From assembly GCA_963971305.1 (NCBI GenBank), contig OZ020308.1:25201275-25265274 (forward strand): a stretch of 64,000 bases of DNA. Reading direction: 5' to 3'. Positions 44,870 to 55,520 of the stretch are shown one piece after another. The first letter of the stretch is position 1. The number at the start of each line of letters is the position of its first letter. The translations under genes were made by a program, and so were the position numbers. The DNA is from Arcuatula senhousia (lineage: Eukaryota; Mollusca; Bivalvia; Mytilida; Mytilidae). The notes under the pieces are model-generated. The model had not been told where the DNA came from and did not search any database. It worked only from the letters and a program-made list of their open reading frames with translations.

Positions 44870-45020
44870 TTTAACTCCTCTGACACCATAAGTCCAATTG
44901 CAACCAAACTTTGTGCAGTTGTTTATTGGCATGGGTGCTTCAAAACTATTGTTTGGACTTTGATTCGTAAAACAACATGGGTACTGCAGCTAAAAATAGA
45001 ACAATGGTATAAATTGCAGT
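44870..45020 (+). repeat. AGCTCACC-family monomer fragment
   Basis: AACTCCTCTGACACCATAAG, TGCAACCAAACTTTGTGCAG and ACATGG...CTAAAAATAGAACA match the monomer of 39080-40629. No termini. Confidence 0.55.
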
Positions 45021-45024
45021 TTTT

Positions 45025-45480
45025 ATGTCCCATCTACGAAAGTAGAGGGGCATATAGTGTTCGGGTCTGTTTGTCTGTCTTTGTCTCCGCCCCAAATCCC
45101 ATATTTCCAAATTTGCACTAACTGACAAATGCCACATCAATCATATTGGTATGGTAGGTGCATCTAGTGATGATATGAACATTGCATGCTTCGGATGCTG
45201 GATGGTGACCTATATTTTCTGCAAGAATGATCATGTGGAGAAAAATGGTTAAAGTCTATTCCCTCTAACTGACAAGTGCTACATCAACCATATTGGTATG
45301 GTATGTGCACCTAGTGATGCTAAGCACAATGCATGTTTCAGATGCTGGCAGTGACCTATATTTTCCGCATGAATGACCACTTATAGAAGAATGGTTCAAG
45401 TTTAAAATGAAAACTATAGCAGATAGAGAAAAGCTGTTGCTTGCTTAAATGTTCAGTTCATTTAGCGCTACAAAAGTTTT
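45025..45480 (+). repeat. Hairpin-led repeat with two ~147-bp monomers
   Basis: Starts ATGTCCCATCTACGAAAG, TAGAGGGGCAT (hairpin), a TCTGTTTGTCTGTC run, then two copies of a monomer with ACATCAATCATATTGGTATG and TGCTxxxGATGCTGG. It then passes into a GTTGTCAGATGAC monomer of the AGCTCACC family. Probably one more family with the same layout, 3'-truncated. Confidence 0.5.
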
Positions 45481-45499
45481 CATAGGGTTGAAGTTGTCA

Positions 45500-47198
45500 G
45501 ATGACCCTTTTCTAAAACCTAAGGTTGAACTCCTTCCATAGTTGTTTTGACCTTAACTATATATTTGACGTTACTTTTCATTTTGGATTTCGTTTCACTT
45601 ATAACATTTAAACGTTGTTGAAAATTTTGGATTTCCAATGTTTGGGTCTTAGTGCTGCTGACGAGGAATAAAATTCCGAAATGGCCATCCAGCTCATTAA
45701 AATTAATTTCAGTCGAAGTTACACATGTTTTGTATTCATAGAACATAATAACAAACATTAGAAACGGATAACTCCCACACCTATGACGTAGATTAGCACC
45801 CTTGTTTAATGTACAGTTTGTTGGGTGAGAGCTAATTATAATACTTATTTGTAAAAAAAGGTTCCCTGTATAAGTCAACCTAATTAAGGACCTGGTGTAC
45901 TCGATTGATTAGAAGATATGTCAACTTATGATTAGATTCCTGGAGAAACGTCTGGATGGGCGGATACAGAATTTTGCACATAGCATGATTTGTTTATTAA
46001 TATTAGCAATTAGTAGCCGTTCTCTTAATAAAATTCTTAGATGTGGTTTAACACATCCACCAGGAAAGACACCCCCCAGTTGGGAACTTTAACAACAATT
46101 TACAGATTATTTGAGCATTCAAATTTTATACAAAAACAAACCAACTGATGAAATAATATCATGATTTTCGAAAGTGGAAATAACTTTTTGTGACTTGATA
46201 AACTATTCAGATAGACCTTTTCTACCTCAACTAAAGGATCCGAGAGTTAGTTTTCTAGATTTCAATTTAAATCACATATCGGACTGTGATGTGGCCTTGC
46301 ATATGACCAAAATTTCCTGATCAGTACCTTTTTAAAAACTTCATTGTCAATAATTCATTTTTTTATCCGATTTTGATTTTTTTTTATCGTTAAAAGAACA
46401 ATCAAAACAAGTTTCTTTTCAAAGTCTAATGGGAAAATTTAGAGTACATTTAATGTAACATGATCTCTATCTGTAAAAAAATAAAGTAATTACAGTCCTA
46501 CACTCATGTGTGAAAAAACCAAAATTTTTATCTTTTCTTAATCTTAAGTGATATAGGTTTCAAACAGTTAATGTTAGCGCCAGATGTGTTACTGTGTTGG
46601 AAAATTTGTTGATAAGTTCACTATTTGAGAAAAGGGGGGATGATACATAATAGTAAAATATTGAAATGTGGTAGAAGGTGAAGCCAGTTAAATATTTTTA
46701 AAAGTACATTTGTACAACTTCACCCTGAAAATCAATGAGATGAATTATGGCAAATGCATTGTTATACAGTTGTACTAATAAAAATCCTATCTAAAAATTA
46801 AAACATTTTGTACTTTTTGACTGAACATAATTGTATATGCCATAACAAGGAATTTACTGTCAAAAACTGTTGTTTGTTAAAATTTCTGTAGCAAACTGTT
46901 GATATTTTAAATATTTATATAGTATGATCTCTGCTGGACACCATTTTTTAGCAAAGGTAAAGGACCCTTATGCAATAACTTTTCAGATCATTATGAGTAT
47001 TCATGCAAAAAAAACCTAGGGTTTGAGCTTTGTACATGCAAGGAAAAAAATCGTAAAAGGGATGAATATTGGAATATTAGTTTCATAAAGTCTAAGACTT
47101 GTACCTTTCTTCTACAATAACTATGAAAAAACACCTTTTAACACTGAATTTGGTTAATGTACATGTGATAATATTTGAGGAAAGAATATAACACTTAC
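45500..47198. other. Intergenic, no gene recognised
   Basis: A minus-strand open frame of 119 codons (45519-45878, reading ...MFYEYKTCVTSTEINFNELD...) has an ATG and a stop but no recognised domain, no splice context and no neighbours to support it; I leave it uncalled. The rest is AT-rich with no repeat structure I can define. Confidence 0.4.
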
Positions 47199-48039
47199 AA
47201 ATTGGGGCTCTGCAAAGCGTAGCAGAATACGACCGCATAAGGGCTACATTTGGGCAAGTGTTGGCTCAAAGTTGTGTGGACTTAATAAGTTGCTGAAGTT
47301 GCTTCGATAAAACAAAATCAATTTGGAAAAAATACAAACATATTTTGAAAAAGTGTGAATTAAGCCCCTTTGACCCCTTATAATTCAGAAATTGTAAGAG
47401 TTACATAAAATCTGGCACATTCGGTACCTTATAGCCCCTTGAAGAGACAAGTTATCAAAAATCTAAAAGTTGAGAGCCATGTTTGTTCTTTATAAAGGAT
47501 CTATTGAAGAAAACGCCATCAAAATCAGACAATTATAATATATTTCTTTTTGGAAATTTACCCTTTATGGGAACGTTTATCCAAAGAGCGGTAAATGCTA
47601 GCTCAAATCTGTTGACACATTAAATAAGCTTCGAAAAAAAAAGAAACTGTATCAAAATAGGACGAAAAATAAAAGTTCTATAACCATATATGCAAAAACA
47701 CCAAAATTAGCACTTTTTGGTCCCTAATTTTAAAACGGGAGGGTCCCCAGATTTCTTGGTCATTAAAGGGCTTCCCTTTGTGGCAGGGAACTTTGTCTTA
47801 TTAAAGTTTAATAAATGATCCTTTAAGTATAACAGATTATTCAACAAATATATGCGAAAACACCAAACCTAGCCCCTTTTGGCCCCTTATTTTGAAATGG
47901 ATAGGGATCCTAATTTCCTTATTCGTTAAAAGGACTCCTTTGTGACAGGGAACCTTGTGTTAAAATTTCATAATGATCCGTCCATTAGATGCTTAGATAT
48001 AGGTGTCCACGGGCGCCGACGACGACTCGCAAAATTTTT
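47199..48039 (-). mobile_element. ATACGACC-family repeat, inverted orientation
   Basis: Reverse complement of the family seen at 50181-52386. GGGGCTCTGCAAAGCGTAGC, AGAATACGACCG, CATTTGGGCAAGTGTTG and GTGTGGACTTAATAAG mirror 52240-52386. The body has CCCCTTTTGGxCCCTxATTTT monomers, and GTGTCCACGGGCGCCGACG matches the GTC/GCC microsatellite near 50225-50280. Interrupted at 48040 by another element. Confidence 0.7.
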
Positions 48040-49264
48040 AGGGCCCCGCATCGAGAGATGCGGAAGCCCTATAGTTTTCACTTCGTCCGTCCGTCTGTCC
48101 GTCTGTCCGTCCGTCTACAATTTTCGTCAAAGTTTTCTCAGCTTCTACTAATAGGAATGGTTTGATATTTGGTCTGCAGCTTCATATTAATGACTTGTAA
48201 CGTGTAAGCAATTTTCAGGTCTGTCGTGCTACTACTTCCTGTTTGCCGAGACTTTGAATTTTTCCATTACCGCACCATAGATGAAAAATTTTCGTCAAAG
48301 TTTTCTCAGGTTCTACCAATGGGAATAATTTCATATTTGGTCTGAAGCTTTATCATGATGAGTTGTACCGTGTCTCCCCTTTTCAGGTCCCTCGCTCATC
48401 TACTTCCTGTTTGCCGGGAGGTTGATTGATATTTTCATGGGTCAAAAATGAAAATTTTTCGTCAAAGATTTCTCAGCTTCTGTACAAGATAATGATTTGA
48501 TATTTGGTCTGAAGCTTTAGCATGATGAGTTGTACCGTGTCTCCCCTTTTCAGGACTGTCGCTCATTACTTCCTGTTTGCCGGGATGTTGATTGATATTT
48601 TCATGGGTCAAAAATGAAAATTTTTCGTCAAAGATTTCTCAGCTTCTGTACAAGATAATGATTTGATATTTGGTCTGAAGCTTTAGCATGATGAGTTGTA
48701 CCGTGTCTCCCCTTTTCAGGTCCGTCGCTCACCTTCTTCCTGTTTGCCGGGATGTTGATATTTTCATGGGTCAAAAATGAAAATTTTTCGTCAAAGATTT
48801 CTCAGCTTCTGTACAAGATAATGATTTGATATTTGGTCTGAAGCTTTAGCATGATGAGTTGTACCGTGTCTCCCCTTTTCAGGTCTGTCGCTCACCTACT
48901 TCCTGTTTGCCGGGATGTTGATTGATATTTTCATGGGTCAAAAATGAAAATTTTTCGTCAAAGATTTCTCAGCTTCTGTACAAGATAATGATTTGATATT
49001 TGATCTGAAGCTTTAGCATGATGAGTTGTATGGTGTCTCCCCTTTTCAGGTCCGTCGCTCAACTACTTCCTGTTTGCCAGGATGTTCATTGATATTTTCA
49101 TGGGTTTACTGATGTATTGATTGATATATATTTGAAGGGGGCATCCGTGTCCCATGGACACATTTTGCTATATTTTGGCTTCTACGTACTTATGGGAAGT
49201 CTTATAGCTGCAAGGAATTATTTTATCTGAAGCGGGGCCCTCCTGCGTCCAGCAGTACCTCTAG
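48040..49264 (+). mobile_element. GGGCCCC-family Helentron-like element
   Basis: Left AGGGCCCCGCATCGAG, partner GATGCGGAAGCCCT, a CCGTCCGTCTGT run (48084-48117), six ~130-180-bp monomers (TTTTCGTCAAAGxTTTCTCAG; GATTTGATATTTGGTCTG; ACTTCCTGTTTGCCGGGATG), and 3' GCGGGGCCCT (exact inverse of the left 10-mer), hairpin CTGCGTCCAGCAG, TACCTCTAG, T. Non-coding. Confidence 0.85.
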
Positions 49265-50180
49265 TTGCGGTAGTATAAAAAGATTGTAATATTTCAACCA
49301 AATATAGAAATAGATAAACAAAGTCAGATTTATCTTTGTTGATTGGCCACCGATGTGATGACAGAGTATAGTAATGAACAAACAAGCATGTTTATGCAAA
49401 TTTACTCAATTTGATTTGTTATTACGGTTATAACCCTATGATAGATCATCTGACCATTACTCCTGCACGAGGTTCAATTAAATTTGATACAAAAAAATAA
49501 GAAAACCACACACATGCACAATTTATACATAATGTGCATATGACAAAATAGTTCTGACCTTTTAAGCTGTGGCAAATTTCTTTGTGCGTACTTTACATAC
49601 ATGTAAAAAATTGTAATGTTTTAAAATGCATGGTCTATAGAAACTGAACTGCAATAAACTTATACCACAGGAAACCATAAATTGAGAGGAGAGAAATTAT
49701 CACCCAAAAATCGTTACTGGTATTATGTCTTGTACACACTAAAGTGCTATTCTATTGTTGAAATATTTGTTACAGGGAAAGCAGAGGACAGAGAATCCAG
49801 TACCAAAAACAGAAAAAGGTAAGTTGATTTAATATTCTCATGATCCATTGCATTATTGTGCCGCTTAAAAGTAAAATTATTTGATTATACTACAAAGCGA
49901 ACAAAATCCTGATATTAAAAAGAGAGCCAAACTGATTGGTTTCCAGGGACTCCATCTACAAAGCTGCGCAGGTACGTCTCCAGGTGGTGGATAGGGGACC
50001 CTGACTATGAGGGGTTGTCAGGTCATAATACGAAAAACCTGACTGTGAACCACTGTAGACAAACTGTGGAGAAACGCCACACATGCAGCATAAAGACCTT
50101 TTCTATATTTCTTGACAAGAGCAAAATGGTGGTCGTATAGAGGGAAAAATTTCTTTTCTCTACAAAAATACCCATTTTTA
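49265..50180. other. Unique-looking sequence with one candidate micro-exon
   Basis: No repeat family recognised and no long frame. The only coding hint is the 43-nt segment at 49776-49818. A string at 50115-50150 (GGTGGTCGTATAGAGGG) foreshadows the ATACGACC element that starts at 50181. Confidence 0.4.
49776..49818 (+). CDS. Candidate 43-nt micro-exon, perhaps of the SET gene
   Basis: GGAAAGCAGAGGACAGAGAA and 23 further bases lie between TATTTGTTACAG and a consensus donor AAG|GTAAGT. It is open in two frames and lysine/arginine/glutamate-rich in both. Its place 5' of the SET exons on the same strand makes it a possible upstream exon, but no homology supports it, and a chance pair of splice-like strings is plausible. 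Confidence 0.25.
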
Positions 50181-52386
50181 TACGACCGAAAAAAAATTTC
50201 GGTCGTATTATGGTATGGCGCAGTCGTCGTCGTCGTCGTCGTCGTCGGTGTCGTCCGCGTCGGCGTCGTCGTCCGTGGACATTTGTTTTCATTGAATAAC
50301 TTTTGTTCTGGTAGAGGGATCATCCTTAAATTTTAGCACAATGTTCCCTGCCATAAAAAGAGGCTATTTAAAAAATGAGGGAATTGTGGCCCCTCCCGGT
50401 TTAGCATAAGGGGCCAAAAGGGGCAATTTGGGGTATTTTCGCATATGTAGCTATAGAATGTTTATTATTCATCAGATTTTGATGTGGTTTTTTTCATTTT
50501 GTTGCTAATAGAATTGCGCATCAGTAGTATGTCAACGGATTTGAACTCGCAATTACTGTTTACGAGCTAGACGGGGCCGAAAAGGGGGCAAATCTCAAAA
50601 TTTTAAATTTTTTATTTCTTGTGCGATTTCGATGCAATTTTTTTTAATAGACTCCTTATGAAAAATAAGCTGAAGACATATCAGTCAGATTTTTGATAAC
50701 TGGTTCACGAAGCGAGATACTAGGGGCAAAAAAGGGCCAAAAGCGTGAATTTGCTATACATGTGAAATATTTATTTTTCATCAGATTTTTATGGGATTTT
50801 TATACCCCCGCTTGTAAAAGCGGCGGGTATATAGTGATGGTGGTGTCCGTCCGTCCGTCCGTCCGTCCGTCCGTCCGTTCGTTTGTGCGTTTTCCGTCAC
50901 ACTTTTTCTGAAAAATTTTCGTCAAAGTTTTCTCAGCTTGTATCAGTGGGAACGATTTCATATTTGGTCTGCAGCTTCATAATGATGAGTTGTACCGTGT
51001 AAGCTATTTTCAGATATGTCGTGCTACTACTTCCTGTTTACCGAAATGTTGGCTCTTTGTATACATACTACTAATAATGAAATTTTTCGTCAAAGTTTTC
51101 TCAGCCTGTATCAGTGGGAATGATTTCATATTTGGTCTGCAGCTTCATAATGATGAGTTGTACCGTGTAAGCTATTTTCAGATATGTGGTGCTACTACTT
51201 CCTGTTTACCGAAATGTTGGCTCTTTGTATACATACTACTAATAATGAAATTTTTCGTCAAAGTTTTCTCAGCCTGTATCAGTGGGAATGATTTCATATT
51301 TGGTCTGCAGCTTCATAATGATGAGTTGTACCGTGTAAGCTATTTTCAGATATGTCGTGCTACTACTTCCTGTTTACCGAAATGTTGGCTCTTTGTATAC
51401 ATACTACTAATAATGAAATTTTTCGTCAAAGTTTTCTCAGCCTGTATCAGTGGGAATGATTTCATATTTGGTCTGCAGCTTCATAATGATGAGTTGTACC
51501 GTGTAAGCTATTTTCAGATATGTCGTGCTACTACTTCCTGTTTACCGAAATGTTGGCTCTTTGTATACATACTACTAATAATGAAATTTTTCGTCAAAGT
51601 TTTCTCAGCCTGTATCAGTGGGAATGATTTCATATTTGGTCTGCAGCTTCATAATGATGAGTTGTACAGTGTAAGCTATTTTCAGATATGTCGTGCTACT
51701 ACTTCCTGTTTACCGAAATGTTGGCTCTTTGTATACATACTACTAATAATGAAATTTTTCGTCAAAGTTTTCTCAGCCTGTATCAGTGGGAATGATTTCA
51801 TATTTGGTCTGCAGCTTCATAATGATGAGTTGTACCGTGTAAGCTATTTTCAGATATGTCGTGCTACTACTTCCTGTTTACCGGAAAGTGGCTCTTTGTA
51901 TACATACTACTAATAATGAAATTTTTCGTCAAAGTTTTCTCAGCCTGTATCAGTGGGAATGATTTCATATTTGGTCTGCAGCTTCATAATGATTGAGTTG
52001 TATCGTGTAACCTATTTGAGGTCTGCTTTTTGGGGAGCGGGGGTATTCATTTGTGGGCCAGCGGACCACAGTACTTCTAGTTTTGTCTGGATTCCTCTTG
52101 ACATAAGCTTTCAGTAGTATGTCAACAGATTTTGGATAGCTCTTACCGTTTTCATGCTATAAGGGGTCAAAGGGCCAAAACCACAAATTCTGATAAAAAC
52201 GTATATTAGATATTTTCATGTGATTTAAATATTTGAGTTCAACAAATAACTGTGTCCAGCAACTTATTAAGTCCACACTCACTTTGGGTCCAGCACCTTA
52301 TGAAATCAACACTTACTTTTGTGTCAACACTTGCCCAAATGTACACCTTTTCGGTCGTATCCTGCTATGCTTTGCGGAGCCCCCAT
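50181..52386 (+). mobile_element. ATACGACC-family repeat, interrupted by a TACCCCCGC element
   Basis: Left TACGACCGAAAAAAAATTTC, GGTCGTA hairpin, GTC/GCC trinucleotide run (50221-50280), ~150-bp monomers (TTATxATTCATCAGATTTT; AGTATGTCAAC), and 3' TTTTCGGTCGTATCCTG with CTTTGCGGAGCCCCC. The 3' end does not show a clear CTAG terminus, unlike its neighbours. 50803-52080 is a nested insertion. Confidence 0.7.
50803..52080 (+). mobile_element. TACCCCCGC-family Helentron-like element with 168-bp monomers
   Basis: Left TACCCCCGCTTGTAAAAG, partner CGGCGGGTATA, (GTCC)n at 50847-50880, then seven monomers; from the second on, the period is exactly 168 bp. 3' end GCGGGGGTA (inverse of the left motif), hairpin TGTGGGCCAGCGGACCACA, GTACTTCTAG, T. 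Monomers share TTTTCGTCAAAGTTTTCTC and TTCATATTTGGTCTGCAGC with the GGGCCCC family although the ends differ. A 307-codon open frame across the monomers is an artefact of 168 being a multiple of three. Confidence 0.88.
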
Positions 52387-52650
52387 TTTTAGCTCATGTA
52401 AGCTATTGCTATATCACTTGGCGTCCGTCTTCCGTCATTCGTCCATCTCTGTCTATCCATAAACTTTTACATTTTTATCTTCCTCTCCAAAACTACTTAG
52501 ACAAATGAAACCAGTGAAATGTTCCTTGGCATGATGGGATGAAAATGAAATTTTTGTTGCAGATTAAAAACCAACATGGCTGCCACCGCTAAAAATAGAA
52601 CATGGGAGTATATTTCAGTTTTTGGACAATAACTCTAAAACAGTTACGCA
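52387..52650 (+). repeat. AGCTCA-family fragment
   Basis: AGCTCATGTAAGCTATTG, a GTCCGTCTTCCGTC run and part of a monomer (ACATGGCTGCCACCGCTAAA). Left end decayed, right end absent. Confidence 0.5.
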
Positions 52651-52937
52651 AAATTTGACGGGGTAAAATTATTCAGAATGAACATAGATGTTAACCTTTA
52701 GAGAGACCTATCAGTGAGAATCTCACTGGCTGGCAGTGAGCTACCAGTGAGATTTTTATGGACCTCTAGACGAAAAACAGGTACAACAAAAACCATCTTT
52801 ATCAGTAATTGACTTCACTTTTTGGTAAGCCTATGAGGTTAATGATATTTATATAACAGATGAATAATTTGGCTTTAATAGCATTTTCAGTCATAATGCA
52901 TTTTTCTGATCAGTTCATACCACTGTATAATATGTAT

Positions 52938-53330
52938 GGCAAGCGAAAGTCACCAAAACTCTGGAAAACCAGGTTTTCCTTAGTAAAACCAGGTTTATCT
53001 GGCAGGAAACAATGGATTTCTTGAGCTAAACCCTAGTTTCCAGACCTAAACTAGAGTTTATGTCTGGAAAACCTACTTTATCTGAGGAAACCCATAGTTT
53101 CCAGCCAGATAACCCGGTTTTCCAGACCAAAACCCCAATAACTAAAAATTGGGTTTATCCGATTAAATACATACATAGCTCAGCTTCTTATGAATTAAAA
53201 AAGGGAAACTTGAGTTTCCAGACCTAAACCTTCTTTATCTGAGGAAACCCATAGTTTCCAGCCAGATAAACTGGGTTTTCCTGGAAAAAAAAACCCGGGT
53301 TTTCCAGAGTTTTGGTGACTTTTGCTTGCC
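52938..53330. mobile_element. MITE rich in GGAAACC/GGTTTTCC motifs
   Basis: Termini GGCAAGCGAAAGTCACC and GGTGACTTTTGCTTGCC; inverted homology extends through CAAAACTCTGGAAAACC. The interior is packed with GGTTTTCC, GGAAACC and AGTTTCCAG in both orientations, and GAGGAAACCCATAGTTTCC occurs twice. 393 bp, non-coding; able to fold into several alternative hairpins. Superfamily unknown. Confidence 0.8.
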
Positions 53331-54322
53331 TTAAATATGGATCTGATGTGAATCAAGTTATTAGTTTTAATACTCCTTTTCAGAGAGTAGATTTTCATTC
53401 CATCTTAGATGCATCAAAAATCATTCATAATTTATTATGAAGTTTGCTATTTTACAAGTTTTACTAAATAATAGGCCAACTTTGTTTTATTGAATGATTA
53501 AAACATTTAATGTATATCAAAAATACATATTTGTTATAAAATTAATGAAAAGAAATGACAACAGAACTAAAATTGATATATTGTAACTGCCTCACACATC
53601 AAGCACAAAAAATAAAGGGGAGATAATAAAATTAAGGGGAAGTAATTCAAAATGTATTTACTATGAAAAAATATTTAATTATCGTCGGATGGCCTTTGCT
53701 TTTTAACTGCATTATATTTATGAAGGGGTAAGATTTGCATCATTCAAACAATGATAGTCACATGTAACTGTGACAGTTAATTGGAATCGGTCAAGTGTAA
53801 ACATCAAACATTGCCAACCGACATTGTTTATTTTACTGTCAAAGTTAATCCGAGGGGTACCCTTTTAATTATACAATCAGATCTGTCATTTTCTAAATTG
53901 ATTGAGGCTAATTACAGTAGTCCTTGGCTCTTGGAACAAACGAGGAATGCTGAAACAGTTTACTTCTTTCTAGTGCTGGAAAATCTTTTGAAGAAAAAAC
54001 CTTACACCATGAGTTTTGGCATCATATCGGAAGCCGTTAAAACCGTGACCCTCAGGGCGAGACCGTCTCGCCCGTCTCGCCCTGAGACTTAACATCTCTG
54101 AGAATGACCAAATCTCTTTAAGGAGTTATTCCCCCTTTTTTTCGAATTTTCAAAATTTTCATATAATTTTGTCTTCTATTTCCACAACTATAAGTTTCAA
54201 TTCATAATAGGTTTGCCATGTCAAAATCTATCTACCCGTCAATTTTGAAAGAAATTCCGAAACCTATGAATTACACGTGTAGTTATTACTGCCCTTTAAT
54301 CACTCAAAATTTATAAATTCTT
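53331..54322. other. Mostly unique sequence, no supported gene
   Basis: An open stretch at 53781-54092 (104 codons, no ATG until near its end, immediately preceded by a TAA) shows no domain. The palindrome GGGCGAGACCGTCTCGCCC with a second TCTCGCCC at 54056-54083 is a GC-rich hairpin. From about 54110 the text is monomer sequence of the AGCTCACC family. Confidence 0.4.
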
Positions 54323-54770
54323 GGCTCACCTGGCCTAAAAGGCCATGTGAGCTTTTGCCATCACTTTGCGTCCGTCGTCTGTCTGTCGTCCGTCCGTAAG
54401 CAATTTCAAAAATCTTCTCCTCTGAACCGCTTGACCAAATGACACCAAACTTGGCCTGAATCATCACTAGGGTATGACTTCTAAAACTTATGTGCGATTT
54501 TTCCGTTGGTCAAGCAACATGGCGGCCGTTGCTAAAAATAGAACATAGGGGTAAATTGCAGTTGTCAAAAACTCAAAAACCGTTACAGATATAAAAAATC
54601 TGACATAAAATTGTTCAAATTGACAATATCTACTTGCCCTGCAATTTTGAAGAAAATCCAAGAACCCATGTAGGATTATTGCCCTTTATTCATCAAAATT
54701 TTACAATTTTTACAATTTTCGTCTATAATTTCGAAAACTATAAAAGATAGATGTCAAGTGATCATGATCA
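54323..54770 (+). repeat. AGCTCACC-family fragment
   Basis: GGCTCACCTGGCCTAAAAG, partner GGCCATGTGAGC, GTCTGTCGTCCGTCCG run, one monomer (ACATGGCGGCCGTTGC). No 3' terminus. Confidence 0.65.
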
Positions 54771-54850
54771 TGATCAGGTACTAGTCAATAGTATTTGGTA
54801 GGTTGGTTGTAATTGCATATTACATGTCAGGCCACTATTAATAAATCATG

Positions 54851-55061
54851 TGTTGGGCGTTTTCCTACCCTCCCCTTTGGGGATGGGTAGGTAGGTAGGC
54901 TTTTTATTTCTTTTTTTTATTGCAAATTTTTATGCATCTTTTGAACAAAATTCAGCATGAAATTAGAAAATAAAGATTAAAAAAAATAAATTATAAATTG
55001 ATGTCATAAAAGTTTTTGGGTAGGCACCTTTTTGCATGGGTCGGTAGGTAAACGCCCAACA
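54851..55061. mobile_element. MITE with TGTTGGGCGTTT ends
   Basis: TGTTGGGCGTTTTCCTACC at the left and GGTAGGTAAACGCCCAACA at the right, one-base indel, 211 bp apart. Inside are GGTAGGTAGG and an AT-rich centre. No coding potential; target duplication not evident. Confidence 0.75.
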
Positions 55062-55423
55062 AACAATATTTTAATTTTGGCCTCAGTCTGCGGTATGGCT
55101 TTTGTCCTTGACCCCAATTTCAGTGACCATGTTGAATTTGTTTGATAAGCTTACGTCTCTAACAAAATACTGTTACAGGTAAAAAAAGAAGATTGATTTA
55201 ATTATATTGTGTATAATTGACATCATAGTCGCGAAACAATAATTAAATGCTATAGTGGAAAATCACCAATCCACTATGGCTTCCCTGTATATAAACTACT
55301 ATTTCTTTTATCATATTGCATTGGGGATCAAGTGTGGATTGGCATGACATCATTCGGCAGATGGAATTTAAAGAATGTGGACATTTGTTAAAAACAGGTC
55401 TAATGTGTGATTTTTATCTTCAG

Positions 55424-55520
55424 AGTGAGGAAGAAAAGCAAATAGGTATTGCTTTTGAATACATCAGAAAGCAAGAAGACCAAGGAGGCTTTGTTGTGAA
55501 GCATATTGATGAGGATATAG
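55424..55520 (+). CDS. SET gene exon: pre-SET helix and first beta strand
   Basis: Acceptor TTTTTATCTTCAG, donor GTAAAT, ends phase 1. Encodes SEEEKQIGIAFEYIRKQEDQ, GGFVVKHIDEDI. The frame stays open upstream to 55295 (...WHDIIRQMEFKECGHLLK, TGLMCDFYLQ), so the exon may start earlier; the CDFYxxSEEE reading looks plausible for this family. Confidence 0.65.

Noticed and set aside
45519..45878. 119-codon minus-strand frame
   Set aside because: No recognisable domain, promoter or splice context; in a 64-kb AT-rich window one such frame is expected by chance.
50018..50323. Arg-rich and Thr-rich frames at the GTC microsatellite
   Set aside because: Produced by trinucleotide repeats at the left end of a repeat element.
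50990..51913. 307-codon plus-strand open frame with a 56-residue periodic sequence
   Set aside because: It spans the 168-bp monomers of a transposable element; openness follows from period length, there is no domain, and other monomer copies do not keep the frame.
53781..54092. 104-codon plus-strand frame upstream of the SET exons
   Set aside because: Starts right after a stop without ATG, ends in palindromic low-complexity CGTCTCGCCC sequence, and has no convincing splice sites or homology.
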